Part shown: positions 28,159-39,818 of the stretch, piece after piece
Layout: every line of letters starts with the position of its first letter
How positions within the stretch are numbered: the first letter of the stretch is position 1
Assembly (NCBI GenBank): GCA_934668875.1
Contig: CAKUON010000002.1
Coordinates: 62,001-126,000 of the forward strand
Length of the DNA: 64,000 nucleotides
Direction of reading: 5' to 3'
Source of the DNA: an uncultured Collinsella sp.
GTDB taxonomy: Bacteria; Actinomycetota; Coriobacteriia; Coriobacteriales; Coriobacteriaceae
Notes under the pieces: generated by a model
The model's database searches: none
What the model was told of the DNA's origin: nothing
The model's input: only the letters and a program-made list of their open reading frames with translations
Program-made: the position numbers and the translations under genes

Positions 28159-29001
28159 ATGAAGACGACGTTCAAAAAGTCCGTACTCGCATTTCTGACA
28201 TGCGTCCTTGCGCTCGCCTTTGCCCTGACGGGCTGCAGCGGCGGCGGCAAAGACCCCAAGGCCAACTTCGTCGGCAGCTGGGAACTCTCGGGTGGAACCC
28301 TGGAGGGCGAAGAACTGACCGATGAGTACATGAAGATGCTCGAGGATTGGGGTGTGCACTGCGTCCTGATTCTCGATGAGGACGGTACAGGTGCCCTCGA
28401 CCTGTTCCTTGAAGTCGTCGACCTTAAATGGGAGGCAAAGGACGCCACCACCGTAACCATCACCGCCGAAGACGAGTCGCATGACATGAAGCTCAAGGAC
28501 GGCAAGCTCATCCTCGAAGAGGATGACGGCAATCTTGTCTTTACCAAGTCCGACAAGGACCTGTCCGGCACGGTGAAGAAGGATCGCGAGGCAGCCGAGA
28601 AGGAAGAAGAGATCGACGAGGCCGTCGAAGACGACGACGTCCAGAAGATTGAAATCTCCCCCGCCGTCACCGTTGCCGATGACGACCTGTGCACCATCAC
28701 CATCACCGAGAAGTTCAAGGACGAGTGGGGCGACATCGGTTTTGTCGTCAACATCACCAACAAGAGCGACAAGGACCTGACCTTCTACGCTCCTTCCGGC
28801 AAGACCAACATCAACGGCACCATGAAGGAACCCTGGTTCTCGGCTCACCTGATGCCCGGCACCAACGCCACCGAGGAATTCACGTTCTCGAGCGGCGAGC
28901 TTGACAGCCTTGACGACCTGGTCAACACGACCATCGGCATCGACGCCTACCTGACCGATTCCTACGAGGACGTCGCCTCCTACAGCGCAACCATCGCGTA
29001 G
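28159..29001 (+). CDS. Putative lipoprotein
   Basis: A 280-residue secreted protein. The signal peptide ends in lipobox LTGC near residue 25. The mature part is acidic. Residues 30-140 resemble small lipocalin-like domains found in gut anaerobe lipoproteins (FVGSWELSGGTLEGEEL, LILEEDDGNLVFTK). An acidic coiled stretch (EAAEKEEEIDEAVEDDD) and a beta-rich C-terminal domain follow. The start follows AAAGGAGGA (28146-28154). It closes the SPFH cluster and has its own ribosome-binding site and terminator. Function unknown. Confidence 0.8.
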   Translation: MKTTFKKSVLAFLTCVLALAFALTGCSGGGKDPKANFVGSWELSGGTLEGEELTDEYMKMLEDWGVHCVLILDEDGTGALDLFLEVVDLKWEAKDATTVTITAEDESHDMKLKDGKLILEEDDGNLVFTKSDKDLSGTVKKDREAAEKEEEIDEAVEDDDVQKIEISPAVTVADDDLCTITITEKFKDEWGDIGFVVNITNKSDKDLTFYAPSGKTNINGTMKEPWFSAHLMPGTNATEEFTFSSGELDSLDDLVNTTIGIDAYLTDSYEDVASYSATIA

Positions 29002-29052
29002 CGGTAGACCACGACAGCCGCGGATTGGCGGACACATCCGCGCACACCAGAC

Positions 29053-29081
29053 GGGGCCGCAGGAGATGATCCTGCGGCCCC
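29053..29081 (+). terminator. Terminator of the lipoprotein gene
   Basis: GGGGCCGCAGGA (29053-29064) pairs perfectly with 29070-29081, 52 bases past the stop. A CTTTA tract follows. Confidence 0.7.
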
Positions 29082-29115
29082 GCCGCTTTATGTCGACAGC
29101 ACTGCCCATACAAGC

Positions 29116-29156
29116 AGGCCGCCCGCCGTTTTTAGATGCGAAACGGTGGGCGGCCT
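29116..29156 (-). terminator. Terminator of the two-component operon
   Basis: AGGCCGCCCGCCGTTT (29116-29131) pairs with 29141-29156 with one wobble, 37 bases past the response regulator stop on the minus strand. Confidence 0.7.
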
Positions 29157-29192
29157 ATCCTTGCGGTGCCGGAACACGGGTGAGCGCGTCGA

Positions 29193-29816
29193 TTACGGGC
29201 GCTCCATGTTGGGAACGATGCTACCCTCGGTCACCGCATGCACGGCCAGGCGCATGATGTTGTCGTAGCCGGTCTTGCTCAGGATCTCCGAGATGCGGCG
29301 CTTGATGGTGCCCTCGCTCATAAACAACTCGGCCGCAATCTCGCGACGGCTCTTGCCTTCGCAGGCAAGGCGCAAAATCGACAGCTCAACGTCGTCGAGC
29401 GCCGCCGTGCCCGAAAAGATGCTTTCGGGCGGCTTGGGAAACGTGCAGTAGCCCGCCAACGTGGAACGCATCACGGCAAAGAGCTCATCGATACCGACGT
29501 TCTTGTACACAAAGCTATCGACGCCCGCCTCGCGGGCCTGATCGACAAAGGTGATCTCGGGCATGCCTGTCATGATAATGATGCGACACTCGGGCAGCTG
29601 CTCCTTGATGCGTGCCGCCGCCACGATGCCGTTTGAATCGTGTTCGGTACACACGTCCATCAGTATCATGTCCGGGCGCTCCTTGAGCGCGGCACCCAAG
29701 GCCTCGGAGGCATCGGCGATCGCGGCAACGACGGTCATATCGGGCTGGTCGCCAACGGAGCGCGCCAGGCTCTCGCGCAGGATGGCCTGATCTTCGACAA
29801 TTAACACGCGGATCAT
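29193..29816 (-). CDS. NarL/FixJ family response regulator
   Basis: A 207-residue protein. The receiver domain (1-120) has the acidic pair in VLIVEDQ (E8, D9), the phosphorylated aspartate D54 in MILMDVC, and the conserved threonine and lysine in IIIMTGMPE and VYKNVG. The LuxR-type HTH (about 140-205) contains LACEGKSRREIAAELFMSEG. It overlaps the histidine kinase gene by four bases, so the two are translationally coupled. Targets unknown. Confidence 0.94.
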   Translation of the reverse strand: MIRVLIVEDQAILRESLARSVGDQPDMTVVAAIADASEALGAALKERPDMILMDVCTEHDSNGIVAAARIKEQLPECRIIIMTGMPEITFVDQAREAGVDSFVYKNVGIDELFAVMRSTLAGYCTFPKPPESIFSGTAALDDVELSILRLACEGKSRREIAAELFMSEGTIKRRISEILSKTGYDNIMRLAVHAVTEGSIVPNMERP

Positions 29817-31312
29817 GAGTTTCTCCTTTGGGACGTGTCGTTGGCGTTAAGCGGAATGGATACCGTAAGCGTAAAGGGCGGGGTGGCGTGGACCTCTAGG
29901 CTGCCACCCAGATCTTGCGCGACATGCCTCATACCTGGGATACCCGTTCCCTCGCGATACGATACGGGGGCCGGGGACCCGTCGTTAGAAATCGTCATGT
30001 GCGCGACGGCGTCAGCATCCGTCCCCTCCTGCCACAAGCGCACATGGACCCGATGCGCCTGCGCATGCTTGGTGGCATTGGTCGAGGCCTCGCGGATAAT
30101 CTGCAAAAAGGCGGCGGCGACACGCGCGTCCTCAGGCAGCGCACCCTCAACATCGATCTGCACACTCACCAGGCCAAAAGCATGGACGATATCGCCCAGT
30201 TGCTCTGCCGGTTCGGTGTCACCCCCGCTGCGCAGATCGGCAGCGATTGAGCGCAGCAGCGGGTCGATCTGCTCGAGTAACTCGTCATCCAGGCGCCCCT
30301 CCTCCAGATAGCGATGGAGGATGGACAGGCGCTGCCCGATCACGTCGTGCACGCGAGCGCGCATACGCAGATAGGCCGCATTGTCGGCAACTTTTTTGAC
30401 TTCCTCGATCTGGGCCTGGAGCTCTTGACCCGCGAGCTCAAGCAGGTGGTTGGCTTGCGCCAAACGATCGTGAGCATGCGCGTACTCTGTTACATCCAAA
30501 CCGATAATGCGCTCGAAGAGGCGGCCAGAAACCATAACGTCATCGCACACAAACAGGCGAATCTCGGCGGGAGAAACCTCGACCACCGCACGCGCCTCAC
30601 CAAAACGGTCCAGGTTGATCCGCACGCGGTTCTTACCGCCTTCGGGCATTTGCATGCTGAGCGTGCGCAGGCCGTTCCATGTACCGCTCATATCGCCTAG
30701 GTCGGTGGGCATATGAAGCTCCACCAGGTTTTTGCGCATGCAGCGGTTCATGAGCAGTGGACGGCCCCTCGAGTCCAGATACAGGATGCCCACGGGAATC
30801 ACGTTGATGGTTTCGATCGTCGAGAACGCGGTGATATCCTCCTGGCGGTTACGGACGTCCATCAAGAGCGCCGCGACGGAACGGAACAGGAAGAACGCTC
30901 CCTCTGCGATAAGGACAACGGCCCACACCGAGCCCATGGCAAAAACCACCGGCGGTGTCACGGCGCCAACAAGCAGCAGCTCGGCCAGCATGACAGGGCG
31001 ACGATAGTGCACCATAAGGACCACGCCATAGGCAAAGATCGCGGCATTGAGCCACAGCACTCCGCCCATTGCCCTGGCGCAAACGTCAAGCGGCGCCACC
31101 AGATACGAGCCAGACGACGCGAATAAGATGAGCGCCGAAATCATCAGGTGAAGCACAAGGCTCGTCTCGTAGGCGCAAATCACCTTACGGTTATAGGACG
31201 AGCGGCGCGATGCGATGAGCGGGACGTGGATCATCTGCAGACACGCAGCCAGGGCAAAGACAACATCGAGCGCAACGATTTGGGGAAGGATGAACGAAAT
31301 CTGCATCGTCAC
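29813..31312 (-). CDS. Membrane histidine kinase (HisKA_3 type)
   Basis: A 499-residue sensor kinase. Five or six membrane segments fill residues 1-155. A PAS-like part (about 165-270) and a coiled linker (LAQANHLLELAGQELQAQIE) follow. The HisKA_3 phospho-acceptor box has RARVHDVIGQRLSILHRYLE (His near 325). The ATPase domain has the N-box REASTNATKHAQAHRV and a G-box GTGIPGMRHVAQDLGG. The GTG start at 31312 overlaps the stop of the upstream 7TM gene (GTGA), and an ATG at 31306 is possible. It should phosphorylate the adjacent NarL-type regulator. Confidence 0.92.
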   Translation of the reverse strand: MTMQISFILPQIVALDVVFALAACLQMIHVPLIASRRSSYNRKVICAYETSLVLHLMISALILFASSGSYLVAPLDVCARAMGGVLWLNAAIFAYGVVLMVHYRRPVMLAELLLVGAVTPPVVFAMGSVWAVVLIAEGAFFLFRSVAALLMDVRNRQEDITAFSTIETINVIPVGILYLDSRGRPLLMNRCMRKNLVELHMPTDLGDMSGTWNGLRTLSMQMPEGGKNRVRINLDRFGEARAVVEVSPAEIRLFVCDDVMVSGRLFERIIGLDVTEYAHAHDRLAQANHLLELAGQELQAQIEEVKKVADNAAYLRMRARVHDVIGQRLSILHRYLEEGRLDDELLEQIDPLLRSIAADLRSGGDTEPAEQLGDIVHAFGLVSVQIDVEGALPEDARVAAAFLQIIREASTNATKHAQAHRVHVRLWQEGTDADAVAHMTISNDGSPAPVSYREGTGIPGMRHVAQDLGGSLEVHATPPFTLTVSIPLNANDTSQRRNS

Positions 31313-33192
31313 TCACCCGCCCTCGGCATCAAGACGATCATGCGCAGCTGGCCGGGCTCGCCCTCAAGGCGGTATGCCACGTTGCGCCCTTGCAGAGCGC
31401 TTTCGAGCTCTTGCGCAGCGGGCGTCTGCGAAAGATCTTCATCATCGTTGGAAAAAAGCGTGGCGCGCAGCTCGACACTGCACCGGTCATGGTCGCCCAA
31501 GTGATACATAAGCGCCGGATGGTCGGTGGTGTAGGCAAAAAACGCAAAGTCATACACGCAGTCGTACAGGGCGCTTACCGTACTGGCGTGCATCGGGCGC
31601 CGTATGGCGATAATCGAAGCGCAATCGACATCGATGGTGCGCAGGTCGCTTGCGAGCTCATTGGCAATGAGTTGAATGCGGTCGCGATCAAAACCGCTCT
31701 CCCCGTGCTGCGCCAACGTGAGCGACCCTTTGCGCTTGCAATAGGCGACGAGCATCTTGGCGCGCTGCAGCATGCGGTAACGCTCGTGTGAAGACGCCTC
31801 GTCGGTCAACGGTGGCAGCGAGCTCAGCAGGTCGTACATCTCTTCGAACGCGCGGGCAAGCGCCTGGTCCACGTCTTGGACTAGCAAGGTCTCGGCCTCT
31901 TGATCTGCCAGATGCGTCTTAAGATCGTAGTCGGCCGTGAGCAGCTCATTTTGGCGCTGCAGCTCCATGCGACGATGTGCCAGTTCACGGTTAAGCTCGT
32001 TGAGCTCCGACACGTCTTGGGCAAGCAGGGCCGATCCGCCCAGCAGTGGAAAGGCGCGATACATTGCATCGGGATCGGACGCCACGGCAAAGGCATGGGC
32101 ATGCCCGTGTTCCTGGGCCCGCAGCTCTTCGCACACGCCCGCCGGCATTGGCTTTGACACCGGTGTGGCATAGACTTCCTGCAGGTCGCGCGTTAGAACT
32201 TTGAGGTCGAGCGGCAAGGTATCGAAGATGCCAGCAATGTCGTGATATGACGGAATGACACCGCAATCGAGACAGATTTCCATCGCCACCACGCACAAGA
32301 CGCAATAGACGAGCGAGAAGTTGAGCCTCCATGCCCAGGGCACGCGCAGAGCATACGAGATGGCAAAGAACGCAGCGCCCAACAAAACAAGCGCCGCCGT
32401 GCCCGAAAAGCGCTGAATGCGAAAGGACGAGGACCGACCCACCAGGATAAAAAAGGCAACGAAGTTAAAGGCCGTCCACACTAAGACGGCGAAATAGCCC
32501 CAGCCGTACGTGTAATCGTTGCTCCAGGTGTCGCTTGCACGGTCAAAGTGGAATACCTGCCGGTGGAAATCGTTGGTGAGCACAAAACCGATAAGTAGGA
32601 TGGCCACGACCCACAGGATGCTGCGATAGCGACGGCCCGCACGGTGTTGTTCCAGCCCCGCAAGGCGCAGGCCGCACAGCTGGTAGAGCAGCGGAATGAG
32701 CGTCATGGGCACGTAGTACAGGTACCACAGCACGGTGGCATAGAACGGTGTGAACGACTTGTATTTGAGGATGACCTCAATCATCCAGAGGGCGCAGATG
32801 GTGGCGACGGCAACAAGGCGGCGGCGCAACACATAGTCCAAACAGCGTAGATAGACCGATACACCCCAGATCGAAAATATAATTGCGGCGACAAGCAACG
32901 GGAGAGAGCTCGAGTGGACGAGCGCATCCACGACCTCTTCGGACACCTCGCTATAGGCGGGCACGACGTTGGAAAGCTTGGGGTCGGAGGCAAACAGCGC
33001 CGGCAAGACTGCCAAAAGCATGAGGAACAGCACGGTGATGGCGCCGGCGATAGCAAAGACGCGGTGACGGTACACCTGATGTGTTATACCAACAAGGAAT
33101 CGCGGCATGGCGAAGAGCCTGCCGCCCCTGGGATCCGCCACGGGTGCGGATCGGGCGGCCGCGTGGCCGATATGTCGCTCGCGGGTACCCAT
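31309..33192 (-). CDS. Seven-TM sensor-like protein upstream of the kinase
   Basis: A 627-residue protein. About eight membrane segments lie between residues 45 and 290, resembling the 7TM N-terminal region of some histidine kinases. A long cytoplasmic part follows, with a coiled coil (LNRELAHRRMELQRQNELL) and a domain without recognisable H-, N- or G-boxes. It may be a degenerate kinase that supplies the signal to the cotranscribed true kinase. The ATG at 33192 lacks a ribosome-binding site, although a TACACT lies about 10 bases upstream and a leaderless start is possible. An internal ATG at 33108 is the alternative. Confidence 0.8.
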   Translation of the reverse strand: MGTRERHIGHAAARSAPVADPRGGRLFAMPRFLVGITHQVYRHRVFAIAGAITVLFLMLLAVLPALFASDPKLSNVVPAYSEVSEEVVDALVHSSSLPLLVAAIIFSIWGVSVYLRCLDYVLRRRLVAVATICALWMIEVILKYKSFTPFYATVLWYLYYVPMTLIPLLYQLCGLRLAGLEQHRAGRRYRSILWVVAILLIGFVLTNDFHRQVFHFDRASDTWSNDYTYGWGYFAVLVWTAFNFVAFFILVGRSSSFRIQRFSGTAALVLLGAAFFAISYALRVPWAWRLNFSLVYCVLCVVAMEICLDCGVIPSYHDIAGIFDTLPLDLKVLTRDLQEVYATPVSKPMPAGVCEELRAQEHGHAHAFAVASDPDAMYRAFPLLGGSALLAQDVSELNELNRELAHRRMELQRQNELLTADYDLKTHLADQEAETLLVQDVDQALARAFEEMYDLLSSLPPLTDEASSHERYRMLQRAKMLVAYCKRKGSLTLAQHGESGFDRDRIQLIANELASDLRTIDVDCASIIAIRRPMHASTVSALYDCVYDFAFFAYTTDHPALMYHLGDHDRCSVELRATLFSNDDEDLSQTPAAQELESALQGRNVAYRLEGEPGQLRMIVLMPRAGE

Positions 33193-33260
33193 AGTGCTTT
33201 TAGTGTACCGACAGGCGGACCCAAAAAGCGGGCCACATGTCCCAAAATCCGCCGACGGCA

Positions 33261-33299
33261 AGGCGCCCGGCAAGCATTAACTGCTCGCCGGGCGCCTTG
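33261..33299 (-). terminator. Hairpin after the GH1 gene
   Basis: AAGGCGCCCGGC (33261-33272) pairs perfectly with 33288-33299. It lies 36 bases beyond the GH1 stop. No T-run follows, so it may be an intrinsic terminator of the GC-rich kind. Confidence 0.55.
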
Positions 33300-33334
33300 A
33301 TCAGGAGACTCTGAAGTCGAGTGTCTCAGCTTCC

Positions 33335-34768
<1,434 letters not shown>

Positions 34769-34801
34769 TCAATCCTTTCACACGCTGTTTGTCGTGATTT
34801 C

Positions 34802-34897
34802 AGTATCCCCGCAAACAGCGCGCCGCTCAACGGCAACGGCGCAGGTCGACACTTCTTTTCGTGCGCAGACGCCCGGCAGCTGCCCCGTCTGACACTT
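34802..34897 (-). promoter_or_regulatory. GH1 promoter module, second copy
   Basis: GATACT at 34807-34802, and AAGTGTC at 34854-34848 and 34897-34891 on the minus strand. The spacings (40 bases from -10 box to first repeat, 43-bp repeat period) equal those at 1109-1204, although the intervening sequence differs. It is a probable site for one shared activator. Confidence 0.6.
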
Positions 34898-34915
34898 TTT
34901 GATACCCGCCCGCCC

Positions 34916-34952
34916 AACCACCACAAAGTGGACAGGCACCTTTGTGGTGGTT
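34916..34952. repeat. ACCACCACAAAG hairpin with GGACAGG core
   Basis: AACCACCACAAAG (34916-34928) pairs with 34940-34952. The loop is the reverse complement of the usual CCTGTCC core. It is immediately followed by the tandem TCTGTAACA hairpins. Confidence 0.65.
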
Positions 34953-34963
34953 GGGGGCGGTTT

Positions 34964-35100
34964 GTCTCGATCTGTAACAGGTAGGTCGCCAAAACCGGTC
35001 CTGGTGTTACAGATCGAGATTTTCGGGCGGGCCCCTACAGTTTGTCTAAATCTGTAACAGGTAGAGACGATTTAGCCCGCTAGATGTTACAGATCGAGAC
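34964..35100. repeat. Tandem TCTGTAACA hairpin cassette, left copy
   Basis: First hairpin: TCTCGATCTGTAACA (34965-34979) with 35005-35019. Second hairpin: GTCTAAATCTGTAACA (35044-35059) with 35085-35100, two mismatches. Each has a 25-base loop. The second hairpin (57 bases) is identical to 44996-45052. Together with the preceding ACCACC hairpin, the cassette recurs in the same orientation at 44873-45052. The gap 34766-35176 contains no gene. Confidence 0.75.
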
Positions 35101-35176
35101 GGAAGATACTAGTCGCAGGTGATGTCGAGATTTTTGTTTAGGACAGGAGGCCACGAGTCGGGCCACCAGCCGCCAA

Positions 35177-36085
35177 TCAATCGCACTCGCCAAGCGAGCG
35201 GCGCAGCGTGCGCACAGCGCCAAGCAAATTGGCATCGTTGCCGTTCTGTGCTGGCTTGATGCAGGGCCTCGGTATGATGGGAAGAACGTGAGCCTGATCC
35301 ATCATGCGCTCAAATGCCTCAAACAGCTCGGGACGGGCGCTGATTCCGCCGCCGACCACGATGACCTCAGGGTCGATGACCGACTGCAACCCCATCAGCA
35401 TGTTGTCGAAGACCAACGCGTATGCATCCAGACCGCGACGAGCGTCCTCATCCCCCTCTTCAATCCAAGAGAAAATCCGATATCCGTCGATATCATCGGT
35501 CGGATCAATCCCCTTCGCCGCACACACCTGGTCTCGGAGCGCCCGCCAGCTGGTGACATCACCGTACACCGACCCAAAGGTCACGGGCTTGCGCACATCG
35601 TTGCTCACAAAGCACACGGTGCCGGCGAGATTGTGCGCGCCTCGCAAGATGTGACCGTCAACAACGATGGCACCGCCGAGACCCGTACCGATCACCACCA
35701 TCAACCCCAGGGAGACCCCCTTCAGCGCGCCGACGGCATATTCTCCCAGTGCCGCGCACATCGCATCGTTCTCGATGGTTACGGGAAGCCCCGTGCTCTC
35801 GCGCAAGATGCGACCGAGCGGATATCCGTCCAAACAGTGAAGGGCGCCGCCTCCCCCAACCACGCCATCGGAATCGCCTTCGGAAAAGACTCCGGGCATA
35901 CTTATTCCCACACCCCTCACCCGGGCGCGATGGGGCTCGATCACCGAGCGGAACGTTTCGATAACCTGGTCGGCGGGCGAGGTGCATGTTGGGATACTTC
36001 CGTGCTCCTCAATGTGGTAGTCGGCGTTCACCACCGCCCATTTCACCTGAGTGCCGCCCGCATCTATACCGAAATAGCAGTCCAT
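35177..36085 (-). CDS. ROK family sugar kinase
   Basis: A 302-residue ROK kinase: FGIDAGGTQVKWAVVN (residues 4-19), ENDAMCAALGEYAVGALKG and MVVIGTGLGGAIVVDGHILR. As in the other two ROK proteins here, the CxCGxxGCxE zinc motif is missing. It lies 24 bases after a GH1 gene at the end of the chbG-PTS operon. It probably phosphorylates a glucose or glucoside set free or imported by that system. More distant from the other two ROK copies than they are from each other. Confidence 0.88.
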   Translation of the reverse strand: MDCYFGIDAGGTQVKWAVVNADYHIEEHGSIPTCTSPADQVIETFRSVIEPHRARVRGVGISMPGVFSEGDSDGVVGGGGALHCLDGYPLGRILRESTGLPVTIENDAMCAALGEYAVGALKGVSLGLMVVIGTGLGGAIVVDGHILRGAHNLAGTVCFVSNDVRKPVTFGSVYGDVTSWRALRDQVCAAKGIDPTDDIDGYRIFSWIEEGDEDARRGLDAYALVFDNMLMGLQSVIDPEVIVVGGGISARPELFEAFERMMDQAHVLPIIPRPCIKPAQNGNDANLLGAVRTLRRSLGECD

Positions 36086-36109
36086 AATCTTATCCCCTGT
36101 CCCATAGGG

Positions 36110-37678
<1,569 letters not shown>

Positions 37679-37682
37679 TCAG

Positions 37683-38024
37683 TTAGGCGCTTGCACCCAT
37701 GCGTTGATAGACCGTGATGAAGCGCTCGGCAAGGATACGGAAGCCCTCAGCGCTCATGAGCTGATCCTCCGCATGCAGCAAGATGATGCGAAACGGCAGC
37801 TCCTCGCCGCTGGCCTCTTGCTGAAGCAGTTTCATGTGAGCGTCGTGGCCTGCGTTGAACACCACGTTGCCCTCGTCGATAAGTTTCCGGGCGGCCTCAA
37901 AATCACCATTCTCGGCACAGGTTATCGCTTCGAGGTAGCAGCTGCGCGCGCTCCCCACCTGAGCGACGATAGAGAAGCACGTCATTTCAAACTGATCGAT
38001 CGCTTCTTGTTTGATCTCTGACAT
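37683..38024 (-). CDS. PTS lactose/cellobiose family EIIA
   Basis: A 113-residue helical EIIA. The phosphorylated histidine is H84 in IILLHAEDQLMSAE, with the supporting GHDAHMKLLQQEASG near 59-73. Transfers phosphate from HPr to EIIB. It lies two bases after the EIIB stop. The order here is EIIC, EIIB, EIIA, GH1, ROK. Confidence 0.93.
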   Translation of the reverse strand: MSEIKQEAIDQFEMTCFSIVAQVGSARSCYLEAITCAENGDFEAARKLIDEGNVVFNAGHDAHMKLLQQEASGEELPFRIILLHAEDQLMSAEGFRILAERFITVYQRMGASA

Positions 38025-38026
38025 GG

Positions 38027-38323
38027 CTATGCCCCCAGCAACTTTCGAGCCTGTTTGAGCACGGCCTCGCCGTTCATTGTCCCATACGCTGTCATATCAA
38101 TCGGCTCCACCGGACAGTTCACTTGATTCTTCACCTTGTTGAGTTCAAAGCGAACCTGCGGTCCCAGCAGGATAACGTCGCTATCCGCATATTCCGCCGC
38201 TTGGTTGACAGGGTGCGCCTCGATGGTGCACGCGAAACCGTCTTTTTCAGCCGCCTGTTGCATGCGCCGTACCAGCATGCTCGTCGAAGCGCCCGCGGCG
38301 CACATAAGTACGATATGTTTCAT
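38027..38323 (-). CDS. PTS lactose/cellobiose family EIIB
   Basis: A 98-residue EIIB. The phosphorylated cysteine is C8 in IVLMCAAGASTSMLV. SDVILLGPQVRFEL near 49-62 fits the chitobiose/cellobiose type. It passes phosphate from EIIA to the incoming sugar at EIIC. Confidence 0.94.
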   Translation of the reverse strand: MKHIVLMCAAGASTSMLVRRMQQAAEKDGFACTIEAHPVNQAAEYADSDVILLGPQVRFELNKVKNQVNCPVEPIDMTAYGTMNGEAVLKQARKLLGA

Positions 38324-38371
38324 CCTACGCTCCCAACCTCATGGAAAATGATGGTGTGAATATGAAAATCC

Positions 38372-39664
38372 CTATGCGGCCGATTCCTCGAGAGCGGCCT
38401 GCTCCTCTCGCAACGCCTGGCGATCAGCCATAAGGGTGAAGGGGGTATACATGAGCACCGACACCGCCAAAACCGCAACCGAGATCACCAGGCACCCGAT
38501 GCCGCCCTGCATGAATGCGATGACCGGCTGGGGAAGCACCCAGGGAAGCTGAATCGTGGGATTGAACGCAGCCCCAAGACCGAGGGCGTAAAGCGCCTGG
38601 ACCACGATGGCGCAGACCGGGATGTTCAGCACGAACGGGATGAAGTACGCGGGATTCAGCACGACCGGCAGACCGAACATGAGCGGCTCGGAGATATTGA
38701 AAAGCGACGGAACAAGCGCGATGCCGCGAATCGCCTTGAAGCGCTCGGACTTGGTGAAGAGCAGCGAGATGCTGATGCCCAGGGCGTTAGCCTGGCCACC
38801 GATGGCGGTGCCGAGCGCGACGACGGCCCAAGCGCCATAGGGCAGTGCCTGGCCCGCGATGATGGCCTCGGCGTTAGCAGCGCTGCAAGCCATGATTACC
38901 GGAGCGTAGAAGTTGAGCATCACGTTGGGGTGGACACCGAAGAACCAGAAGATCGACTGCAGCGAGCACACGATGATATATGCCAAAGGAGAGGCACCGA
39001 CCATCGTGACCGGCGTGCCGATCAAGGTGTTGATCATATCGAACAGGTTGCCCCACGGGGTGAAAGAAAGACCCCACTTGGCGAACCACACCGCAGTGAA
39101 TAGCACGATGGCGGCAAACATCGGCGACAGCGAGTCTGCAACCATGGGCGGAACCATATCGGGGAGCTTGATTTCAAGCTTGCTCATCAAAATGGCTGTC
39201 ACCTTCGGCACGATCAGGCCAAGCAGAATGGCGACGAAGATGCCGTTCGATCCCATGTACGACGTGTTGATGAAACTCGCCATGGGAATATCCTCGAACG
39301 ATTGCTGCGGCATGAATGCCAAAAACACCGCGCCGCTCACGATGCCACCGGTATAACCGCTAAGGCCGCATACCTTACCCCACCTCAAACCGATGAAGAA
39401 GGAGATGTATATACCCATCATGTTCATGGTAACGGTGAGGATGGAGTTGCCGGTCGCCATGAGACCGCTCGAAACCACCCAATCGGAGAACCCCGGAATG
39501 GGGAAGTTGATGAGAATCGCGATAACACAGACGCCAAGGGTCATGGGCAGCGTGCACATCATGCCGCCCATGAGGGCGTCGAGCATCTTGCTGTCAGCAA
39601 CCTTGCTTGCCACAGGTGCGATTGTCTTATCCATTATGTTTTGGATCTTGTCGAATACCGACAT
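38372..39664 (-). CDS. PTS lactose/cellobiose family EIIC
   Basis: A 430-residue membrane permease with about ten membrane segments. FNISEPLMFGLPVVLNP near residue 315 is the substrate-site signature of this family, and GVHPNVMLNFYAPV lies near 245. It imports and phosphorylates a disaccharide with the EIIB and EIIA encoded downstream. The gene follows chbG after 154 bases that hold no clear promoter or terminator. Confidence 0.94.
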   Translation of the reverse strand: MSVFDKIQNIMDKTIAPVASKVADSKMLDALMGGMMCTLPMTLGVCVIAILINFPIPGFSDWVVSSGLMATGNSILTVTMNMMGIYISFFIGLRWGKVCGLSGYTGGIVSGAVFLAFMPQQSFEDIPMASFINTSYMGSNGIFVAILLGLIVPKVTAILMSKLEIKLPDMVPPMVADSLSPMFAAIVLFTAVWFAKWGLSFTPWGNLFDMINTLIGTPVTMVGASPLAYIIVCSLQSIFWFFGVHPNVMLNFYAPVIMACSAANAEAIIAGQALPYGAWAVVALGTAIGGQANALGISISLLFTKSERFKAIRGIALVPSLFNISEPLMFGLPVVLNPAYFIPFVLNIPVCAIVVQALYALGLGAAFNPTIQLPWVLPQPVIAFMQGGIGCLVISVAVLAVSVLMYTPFTLMADRQALREEQAALEESAA

Positions 39665-39818
39665 ATTTCAGCTCCAATCTTTGCAGTGAACTCTATCGAT
39701 GCCCGTGTGCGGCATCTTCCCCTCTAGATAGCGCATCCACCTCTCTTCAAAATCACAACGACGTGCTTCAGGCAGTACGCCATTCAGCGTGAATTGGCGA
39801 GATTGCCCCAGCGGACGC

